Positions 15,015-20,337 of a stretch of 24,338 nucleotides of DNA are shown piece by piece. Source of the DNA: Kingella pumchi. GTDB lineage: Bacteria; Pseudomonadota; Gammaproteobacteria; Burkholderiales; Neisseriaceae. The translations under genes were made by a program, and so were the position numbers. Position 1 is the stretch's first letter. Each line of letters begins with the position of its first letter. The stretch lies in the NCBI RefSeq assembly GCF_022288825.1, contig NZ_JAKOOW010000022.1, forward strand, positions 1 to 24,338, read 5' to 3'. Below the pieces are notes generated by a model, which did no database searches, was not told the DNA's origin, and saw only the letters and a program-made list of their open reading frames with translations.

Positions 15015-15043
15015 ATTGTGCCACACTCGGGCGACGATGGGAA
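15015..15043 (-). promoter_or_regulatory. Candidate glnA promoter
   Basis: On the minus strand TTCCCA (15038-15043) and CACAAT (15015-15020) are spaced by 17 bases, about 60 bases before the glnA ATG. Both hexamers are imperfect. TGGCAC is present here, but the spacing to TTGC is wrong for a sigma-54 site. Confidence 0.35.
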
Positions 15044-15053
15044 ACGGGCAAAC

Positions 15054-15101
15054 GCGCCAACAGGCAGCCTGAAACTTTCAGGCTGCCTGTTTGGTTGGCG
15101 C
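15054..15101. repeat. Extended inverted DUS hairpin upstream of glnA
   Basis: Inner arms CAGGCAGCCTGAAA (15061-15074) and TTTCAGGCTGCCTG (15076-15089) are perfect with a 1-base loop. Outer arms GCGCCAA (15054-15060) and TTGGCGC (15095-15101) extend the pairing across a 5-base bulge. It lies between the tRNA terminator and the glnA promoter candidate, so it may insulate glnA from read-through. Confidence 0.75.
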
Positions 15102-15130
15102 TAATGCACTGTTTTAAATCTTGAAAAATG

Positions 15131-15165
15131 AAAAAACGGCAAGATTCGGAAATCTTGCCGTTTTT
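15131..15165 (-). terminator. Terminator after tRNA-Ser
   Basis: AACGGCAAGATT (15135-15146) pairs with AATCTTGCCGTT (15151-15162) around a 4-base loop, with A-run and T-run on the two flanks, so it can act in both directions. On the minus strand it follows the tRNA 3' end by 8 bases. It does not use a DUS. Confidence 0.88.
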
Positions 15166-15173
15166 AGTTTAGC

Positions 15174-15266
15174 TGGCGGAGTAGGAGGGATTCGAACCCT
15201 CGATACAGGTTGACCCCGTATGCCTCCTTAGCAGGGAGGTGCCTTCAGCCTCTCAGCCACTACTCC
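15174..15266 (-). tRNA. tRNA-Ser (anticodon GCT)
   Basis: A 93-base class II tRNA reading AGC/AGU codons. Acceptor arms GGAGTAG (15266-15260) and CTACTCC (15184-15178), D-arm GGCTGAGAGGC, anticodon stem with loop CTGCTAA, a long variable arm (around GCATACGGGGTCAACCTGTATC), T-arm GGTTCGAATCC, discriminator G and an encoded CCA. It aligns base by base with Escherichia coli serV. It stands alone, with its own promoter and terminator. Confidence 0.97.
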
Positions 15267-15284
15267 GTGAGTTGGAAGCGGCGG

Positions 15285-15313
15285 ATTATAGGTATCGGCG
15301 CTGGGTTTGTCAA
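15285..15313 (-). promoter_or_regulatory. Perfect-consensus sigma-70 promoter for tRNA-Ser
   Basis: On the minus strand TTGACA (15313-15308), a 17-base spacer and TATAAT (15290-15285), all matching consensus. The -10 box is followed by CCGCCGC, a GC-rich discriminator usual for stable RNA promoters under stringent control. The tRNA 5' end is 18 bases after the -10 box. Confidence 0.9.
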
Positions 15314-15484
15314 ACAAAGGACGGCGCGGGTGAAGTTTGTCGCGCATTTTGTTAAGAAAATTTTGGCGGTGTTGATTTTGGAATGGGGCAGGGTGCGGGC
15401 GGGCGCCGGCAAATAAGGCAGCCTGAAAACGGAAAAACAGCCCCGGCAGCCATGTTTCAGGCTGCGTTTTTTCAGGCTGCCTGC

Positions 15485-15514
15485 TTTACCATGCGGGCGG
15501 AAGGCTGCGATAAT
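15485..15514 (+). promoter_or_regulatory. Candidate tkt promoter
   Basis: TTTACC (15485-15490), 18-base spacer and extended -10 TGCGATAAT (15506-15514), followed by CGGCGCCTTTC. It lies 39 bases before the tkt ATG. The 287 bases between the tRNA and tkt also hold DUS copies at 15419-15430 and 15471-15482 but no gene. Confidence 0.5.
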
Positions 15515-15553
15515 CGGCGCCTTTCTCCCCAATACCTACTGCAAGGAATCATT

Positions 15554-17530
15554 ATGGCTTCGCAAACGGCAAACGCCCTCCGCTTCCTCTCTATGGATAT
15601 GGTCCAACAAGCCAATTCCGGCCACCCCGGCGCGCCGATGGGCATGGCCGATATGGCCGACGTGCTGTGGCGCGGTTTTCTGCGCCACAACCCCGCCAAT
15701 CCCAAGTTTGCCAACCGCGACCGCTTCGTGCTCTCCAACGGCCACGCTTCGGCGCTTTTATACAGCCTGCTGCATCTCTCTGGTTACAACTTATCCGTTG
15801 ACGATCTGAAAAACTTCCGCCAGCTGCACAGCAAAACCCCCGGTCATCCCGAATACGGCTACACCGACGGCGTCGAAACCACCACCGGCCCGTTGGGGCA
15901 GGGCATTGCCAACGCCGTGGGCATGGCGTTGGCGGAAAAAATCCTTGCCGAAGAGTTTAATAAAGACGGCCTGAACATCGTCGATCACCACACCTATGTT
16001 TTTCTCGGCGACGGCTGCCTGATGGAAGGCATCTCCCACGAAGCCTGCTCGCTGGCCGGCACGCTGGGGCTGGGCAAACTGATTGTGCTGTACGACGACA
16101 ACAATATCTCCATCGACGGCAAAGTGGACGGCTGGTTCAGCGAAAACATCCCCGAGCGCTTCGCCGCCTACGGCTGGCACGTCGTGCCCAATGTCGACGG
16201 CCACGACGCCCAAGCCCTTCAGGCTGCCATCGCAACCGCCCGCGCCGAAAGCGGCAAGCCTTCGATCATCTGCTGCAAAACCCTGATCGGCAAAGGCGCC
16301 GCCAGCAAGGAAGGCAGCCACAAAACCCACGGCGCGCCGCTGGGTGCCGACGAAATCGCCGCCACGCGCAAACATCTGGGCTGGAAGCACGGCGCCTTCG
16401 AAATCCCGCAAGACATCTACAACGCTTGGGACGCCAAAGCTCAAGGCGCCGCGCTCGAAGCCGAGTGGAACGCCCTGTTTGCCGAGTACCGCAGCCGATA
16501 TCCCGCCGAAGCTGCCGAGTTTGAGCGCCGCATGGCCGGCAGGCTGCCTGAAAACTTCGATGCCGCCGTTCAGGCTGCCTTGGAAACCGTCTGCGCCAAA
16601 GCCGAAAAAATCGCCACCCGCAAAGCCAGTCAAAACAGCATCGAAATCCTGGCCGGCCTGCTGCCCGAGCTGGTGGGCGGCTCCGCCGACCTGACCCCGT
16701 CCAACCTGACCGACTGGCCGTGCAGCGTTGCCGTAACCAAGCAGCACGGCGGCAACTACGTCCACTACGGCGTGCGCGAGTTCGGCATGACCGCCATCGT
16801 CAACGGCATGACGCTGCACGGCGGCCTGCGCCCCTTCGGCGCCACTTTCCTGATGTTCAGCGAATACGCCCGCAACGCCCTGCGCATGGCGGCGCTGATG
16901 AAAATCCCGTCGGTTTCCGTGTTCACCCACGATTCCATCGGGCTGGGCGAAGACGGCCCCACCCACCAGCCCGTCGAGCAAACCGCCAGCCTGCGCCTGA
17001 TTCCGAATATGGACGTTTGGCGCCCCTGCGACACCGCCGAATCGCTGGTCGCCTGGAGCGAAGCGGTTAAGGCCGACCGCCCCAGCAGCCTGATTTTCAG
17101 CCGCCAAAACCTGCCATTCGTGCCGCGCAGCGCCCAAGCGCTGGAGAACATCAAACGCGGCGGCTACACCGTTTGCGCCGTCGAAAACCCGCAGGCCGTG
17201 ATTATCGCCACCGGTTCCGAAGTCGAACTGGCGCTGGCGGCGCAAAAACAACTGGCAGCGGAAGGCATCGCCGTCAACGTCGTTTCCATGCCCAGCACCA
17301 ATGTGTTCGACCGCCAAGACGCCGCCTACCGCGCCGCCGTGCTGCCTGCCGCCCTGCCCAAAGTCGCCGTGGAAGCCGGCGTGTCCGACGGCTGGTACAA
17401 ATATGTCGGCTCAAGCGGCAAAGTAATCGGCATTGACCGCTTCGGCGAATCCGCCCCCGCCGGCGAACTGTTCAAACTGTTCGGCTTCACCGCCGACAAT
17501 GTCGCCGCCGCCGTCAAATCGGTGCTGTAA
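15554..17530 (+). CDS. tkt: Transketolase
   Basis: A 658-residue TPP- and Mg-dependent transketolase, usual family length, acting in the non-oxidative pentose phosphate pathway by moving two-carbon units between sugar phosphates. Visible features are ANSGHPGAPMG (His24), FVLSNGHASAL (His64), TGPLGQG (111-117), GDGCLMEGISHEA with GDG 152-154 and the following DDNNISIDG TPP/Mg site, GSADLTPSN, YGVREFGMTAIVNGM (catalytic Glu region), TFLMFSEYARNALRMAALM, THDSIGLGEDGPTHQPVEQ and the C-terminal domain with ATGSEVELAL. The start at 15554 has AAGGAA 5 bases upstream; the frame is open further upstream but that part is only DUS-rich intergenic DNA. Residues near 330 (AGRLPENFD) and a following VQAAL are encoded by DUS-like sequences, so the element has entered the linker between the first two domains. 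Confidence 0.96.
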   Translation: MASQTANALRFLSMDMVQQANSGHPGAPMGMADMADVLWRGFLRHNPANPKFANRDRFVLSNGHASALLYSLLHLSGYNLSVDDLKNFRQLHSKTPGHPEYGYTDGVETTTGPLGQGIANAVGMALAEKILAEEFNKDGLNIVDHHTYVFLGDGCLMEGISHEACSLAGTLGLGKLIVLYDDNNISIDGKVDGWFSENIPERFAAYGWHVVPNVDGHDAQALQAAIATARAESGKPSIICCKTLIGKGAASKEGSHKTHGAPLGADEIAATRKHLGWKHGAFEIPQDIYNAWDAKAQGAALEAEWNALFAEYRSRYPAEAAEFERRMAGRLPENFDAAVQAALETVCAKAEKIATRKASQNSIEILAGLLPELVGGSADLTPSNLTDWPCSVAVTKQHGGNYVHYGVREFGMTAIVNGMTLHGGLRPFGATFLMFSEYARNALRMAALMKIPSVSVFTHDSIGLGEDGPTHQPVEQTASLRLIPNMDVWRPCDTAESLVAWSEAVKADRPSSLIFSRQNLPFVPRSAQALENIKRGGYTVCAVENPQAVIIATGSEVELALAAQKQLAAEGIAVNVVSMPSTNVFDRQDAAYRAAVLPAALPKVAVEAGVSDGWYKYVGSSGKVIGIDRFGESAPAGELFKLFGFTADNVAAAVKSVL

Positions 17531-17544
17531 CGCCGCTTAAGCCA

Positions 17545-17584
17545 AAGGCAGCCTGAAAACGCCATCCCGCTTTCAGGCTGCCTT
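17545..17584 (+). terminator. tkt terminator (inverted DUS pair)
   Basis: AAGGCAGCCTGAAA (17545-17558) and TTTCAGGCTGCCTT (17571-17584) make a 14-bp stem with a 12-base loop, 14 bases after the tkt stop. The T-run is only the TT of the stem plus AA, so strength is uncertain. Confidence 0.65.
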
Positions 17585-17620
17585 AATCCCACCAACGGGC
17601 AGCCTGAAAACACAACAAAC

Positions 17621-17729
17621 GCCGTCATTCCCGCGCAGGCGGGAATCCTGCTTGGCATTCGAAAATAATTTAAGAAACATAATGTTGTTAAAGTCCAACC
17701 AAGATTCCCACCTGCGCGGGAATGACGGG
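17621..17729. repeat. dRS3-flanked intergenic element (NIME-like)
   Basis: Two 20-bp copies of ATTCCC-N8-GGGAAT, at 17627-17646 and 17704-17723, fit the dRS3 repeat of neisserial intergenic mosaic elements. The copies are in inverted orientation with shared flanks (GTCATTCCCGCGCAGG), enclosing an AT-rich core of about 57 bases. The 321-base gap between tkt and prmC consists of this element plus DUS copies at 17762-17773, 17795-17806 and 17825-17836. No gene is seen in it. Confidence 0.85.
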
Positions 17730-17851
17730 GCTTAATGGATTTGGCGTTTGACAAAAGTTTCAGGCAGCCTGAAACCCGTCTTTCATTTTCAATCAGGCAG
17801 CCTGAAAACCGCGAAACACCGTTTTCAGGCTGCCTGCCCATCAGGACAAAC

Positions 17852-18688
17852 ATGACCACCATCGCCCAATGGCTTGCCGCCTGCCCGCTGCCGAAAAACG
17901 AAGCGCGGATGCTGCTGCAGCACCAAACCGGTTTCAGCCGCAGCCAGCTGATTACCCGCGACGGCGACGCGCTTCCCGCCGCCGATTCGGCCGCGCTCGA
18001 TGCGCTGGCTGCGCGGCGGCTGGCGGGCGAGCCGATGGCCTATATACTCGGCCGCCGCGAATTTTACGGCCGCGAGTTTGCCGTTTCGCCCGCCGTGCTG
18101 ATTCCGCGCCCCGAAACCGAGCACCTGCTGGAAGCCGCTTTGCAGGTGCTGCCCGAAGGCGGCAGCCTGTGGGATTTGGGCACCGGCAGCGGCATCATCG
18201 CCGTCAGCGCCAAGCTCGAGCGCCCCGACGCCCGCGTGCGCGCGTCCGATATCAGCGCCGAAGCCTTGGCAATGGCGCGGCGTAACGCCCGCACACTCGG
18301 CGCCGATATCGAATGGGCGCAGGGTTCGTGGTTTGATGCCGTCCCTGCCGCCGACAGCCCTTTCAGGCTGCCTGAAAACGAAAAATTCGACGTCATCGTT
18401 TCCAATCCGCCCTATATCGAAGCCGGCGACGCCCATCTGGCCGCAGGCGATCTGCGCTTCGAGCCGCAGGGCGCGCTCACCGATTTTGCCGACGGCCTAA
18501 GCTGCATCCGCGCCATCGCCGCCGGTGCCTGCCAACATCTGAAAAGCGGCGGTCGGCTGCTGTTCGAGCACGGCTACAACCAGGGCGCTGCCGTGCGCGA
18601 AATCCTAGCCGCCGCCGGTTTCACCGACATCGCCACCCAAACCGATCTGGCCGGACTGGATCGGGTAACGTCTGCACAGGCAGCCTGA
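17852..18688 (+). CDS. prmC: Peptide chain release factor N5-glutamine methyltransferase
   Basis: A 278-residue PrmC (HemK), which methylates the glutamine of the GGQ motif of RF1 and RF2 using S-adenosylmethionine and so aids translation termination. The N-terminal helical domain (1-75) includes MAYILGRREFYG (62-73). Next come LIPRPETE (83-90), the SAM-binding DLGTGSGIIAVSA (108-120), the acidic ASDIS loop (131-135), and the catalytic NPPY (185-188), followed by EPQGALT. The ATG at 17852 was chosen from the family N-terminus and an AGGACA box; the open frame upstream is DUS-filled intergenic DNA. Residues 171-176 (FRLPEN) are read from a palindromic DUS just before the NPPY strand, in a loop. 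The C-terminus QAA-stop is read from another DUS (18679-18690). It usually adjoins prfA in other bacteria, but not here. Confidence 0.94.
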   Translation: MTTIAQWLAACPLPKNEARMLLQHQTGFSRSQLITRDGDALPAADSAALDALAARRLAGEPMAYILGRREFYGREFAVSPAVLIPRPETEHLLEAALQVLPEGGSLWDLGTGSGIIAVSAKLERPDARVRASDISAEALAMARRNARTLGADIEWAQGSWFDAVPAADSPFRLPENEKFDVIVSNPPYIEAGDAHLAAGDLRFEPQGALTDFADGLSCIRAIAAGACQHLKSGGRLLFEHGYNQGAAVREILAAAGFTDIATQTDLAGLDRVTSAQAA

Positions 18689-18779
18689 AAGCCAAAGCAG
18701 CCTGAAACCAAAGGCAGCCTGAAAGCCAATAAACGCCGTCATTTTCATAAGCGCCGTCATTAGCTTACGCAAGTCCGCT

Positions 18780-18884
18780 GCGCTCCCCCCGCGCAGACGG
18801 GAATCTTGCCGAAATCCAAGCAATCGTTTGTTTTTCTAAGTATTGCTAAATAGCCACCAAGATTCCCGCCTACGCGGGAGCGAC
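18780..18884. repeat. Second dRS3-like intergenic element, degenerate
   Basis: An inverted pair resembling the first element: the right arm ATTCCC-N8-GGGAGC (18862-18881) departs from consensus in the last two bases, and the left arm (about 18780-18805) ends in GGGAATCTTG but has extra C residues. The AT-rich core is different from that of the first element. Two short GCCGTCATT copies (18734-18742 and 18753-18761) before it resemble the left flank of the first element. DUS copies at 18679-18690 and near 18713 precede it. Confidence 0.65.
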
Positions 18885-18887
18885 ATT

Positions 18888-18918
18888 CAGGCAGCCTGAA
18901 AACTTTTCAGGCTGCCTG
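18888..18918 (+). repeat. Tight inverted DUS pair before the carbonic anhydrase-like gene
   Basis: CAGGCAGCCTGAAAA (18888-18902) and TTTTCAGGCTGCCTG (18904-18918) are perfect 15-base arms with one base between. It could end the prmC transcript or form a hairpin in the leader of the next gene; there is no T-run beyond the arm. Confidence 0.75.
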
Positions 18919-18948
18919 CCGGTTCAAACCCAAACAAAAGGAACCCCC

Positions 18949-19488
18949 ATGCCCCTGCGCCCCTTCCAAAACCGCCTGCCCGCACTGGCAGCCGACGTCT
19001 ATATCGACCCGCAGGCCGTCGTGATCGGCGATGTCAGCCTGGCCGAAGGCGCCAGCGTCTGGCCGCTGGCCGTGCTGCGCGGCGACGTCAATTCCATCCG
19101 CATCGGCCGCCGCAGCAATATCCAAGACTTGAGCATGCTGCACGTTTCCCACAAAACCGACGCCAAACCCGCAGGCTCGCCGCTGCTTATCGGCGACGAC
19201 GTAACCGTCGGCCACCGCGTAACCCTGCACGGCTGCACCGTCGGCAGCCGCGTGCTGGTGGGAATGGACAGCACCGTGCTCGACGATGCCGTAATCGAAG
19301 ACGACGTCATCATCGGCGCCGGCAGCCTTGTCCCCCCGCGCAAACGGCTCGAGAGCGGCTATCTCTACATGGGCAGCCCCGCCAAAGCCGTGCGCCCGCT
19401 CACCGACGCCGAAAAAGAACACCTGTGCTACTCCGCCGCCCACTACGTCCGCCTGGCCGCGCAGTATCTGGCCGAAGCCCGCAGCTGA
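18949..19488 (+). CDS. Gamma-class carbonic anhydrase family protein (YrdA-like)
   Basis: A 179-residue left-handed beta-helix protein of hexapeptide repeats such as VVIGDVSLAEGASVWPLAVLRGD. Family metal ligands are in place: His65 (NIQDLSMLH), His89 and His94 (VGHRVTLHG), with Arg44-Gly-Asp46 and Gln59-Asp60 of the active site. Members bind zinc, iron or similar metals as trimers; some have carbonic anhydrase activity, but many YrdA-type proteins have no proven reaction, so activity is not claimed. The start has an AAAGGAA box 6 bases away. The next gene follows after 39 bases and may be co-transcribed. Confidence 0.9.
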   Translation: MPLRPFQNRLPALAADVYIDPQAVVIGDVSLAEGASVWPLAVLRGDVNSIRIGRRSNIQDLSMLHVSHKTDAKPAGSPLLIGDDVTVGHRVTLHGCTVGSRVLVGMDSTVLDDAVIEDDVIIGAGSLVPPRKRLESGYLYMGSPAKAVRPLTDAEKEHLCYSAAHYVRLAAQYLAEARS

Positions 19489-19527
19489 GGCAGCCTGAAA
19501 ACCGTTTGCCCCGAAAAAGGAAATGCC

Positions 19528-20148
19528 ATGAAAGACTTAGTTGCCCGCATGAAAGTCCAGCTTGACGCGCTGGTGAAAGAATATCCGGCCGTCGCCGCAG
19601 AGTTGGAACTCTCGTTTGAGCTGAACGCAGGCGCCAGCGAAGCGGATTTCGCCGAACTGGAACAAACACTTGGCTACGCGCTGCCCGAAGAGTTTAAAGA
19701 ACTCTACCGCGTTGCCAACGGCGAAACCGACATCGGCGCCGTGTTTGCAGGCGAGGAGTGGTTGAGCATCGAGCGCATCATCGACGAATACGATATTTGG
19801 CAAGCGTTGCACGCAGACGGCAGCTTCCAAAACGACGACGGCAGCGATTTCGGCTGCCAGCCCGAAGACGTCGGCATCAAGCCCGATTTTTGGTGGAACC
19901 CCAAATGGATTCCGCTGACGGCAGACGGCGGCGGCAACAGCAAAATGATCGATCTCGACCCCGCCGAACAGGGCAGGGCGGGGCAAATCATCCAAATGTG
20001 GCACGACGATGCCGCACGCGAAAAAGAAGCCGCTTCCTTGCGCGAATTTCTGCAAAACTATGTGCGCGATTTGGAAGCGGGTTTGTATGTTTTGGATGCT
20101 GAGTTCGGCTTGATTTTGCAATCCGAATTGGACGAGATGCAAAACTGA
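19528..20148 (+). CDS. SMI1/KNR4 (SUKH-1) domain protein
   Basis: A 206-residue acidic protein. The SUKH-1 domain spans about 34-150: ASEADFAELEQTLGYALPEEFKELYRVANG (36-65) followed by the conserved WNPKWIPLTADGGGNSKMIDLDPA block (123-146) and GQIIQMWHDD (152-161). SUKH proteins are often immunity partners of contact-dependent or polymorphic toxins, but lone members also occur and can have other roles. No toxin gene lies next to it in this window. The start has an AAAAGGAA box. It lies 39 bases after the carbonic anhydrase-like gene, with a DUS between, and is followed by a strong terminator. Confidence 0.82.
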   Translation: MKDLVARMKVQLDALVKEYPAVAAELELSFELNAGASEADFAELEQTLGYALPEEFKELYRVANGETDIGAVFAGEEWLSIERIIDEYDIWQALHADGSFQNDDGSDFGCQPEDVGIKPDFWWNPKWIPLTADGGGNSKMIDLDPAEQGRAGQIIQMWHDDAAREKEAASLREFLQNYVRDLEAGLYVLDAEFGLILQSELDEMQN

Positions 20149-20175
20149 TCCCGCCTGCACGGTGCCGCCCGTCAA

Positions 20176-20226
20176 AAAGCAGCCTGAAAAACCATTGCGG
20201 CTTTTCAGGCTGCTTTGCTTTTTATT
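20176..20226 (+). terminator. Terminator after the SUKH gene (inverted DUS pair)
   Basis: AAAGCAGCCTGAAAA (20176-20190) and TTTTCAGGCTGCTTT (20202-20216) form a perfect 15-bp stem with an 11-base loop, followed by GCTTTTTATT. It lies 27 bases after the SUKH stop and fits an intrinsic terminator. Confidence 0.85.
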
Positions 20227-20292
20227 CCGATATAGGTTTCAGGCTGCCTGAAAGCCGCCCGATGCTTTCAGCCAGCCTGAAAAACGGAAAAA

Positions 20293-20301
20293 TGCTAGAA
20301 T
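20293..20301 (+). promoter_or_regulatory. Extended -10 promoter element for uvrA
   Basis: TGCTAGAAT (20293-20301) followed by CCGCCGTTTTCCC, the same layout as the dapC element. It lies 36 bases before the uvrA ATG. No clear -35 and no SOS (LexA-type) box is seen between terminator and gene. Confidence 0.5.
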
Positions 20302-20337
20302 CCGCCGTTTTCCCTTTTTGCATCAGGCAGCCTGAAA

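Noticed and set aside
15015..15035. Possible sigma-54 promoter before glnA
   Set aside because: TGGCAC is followed by TTGC after only 3 bases instead of 5, so the -24/-12 geometry fails.
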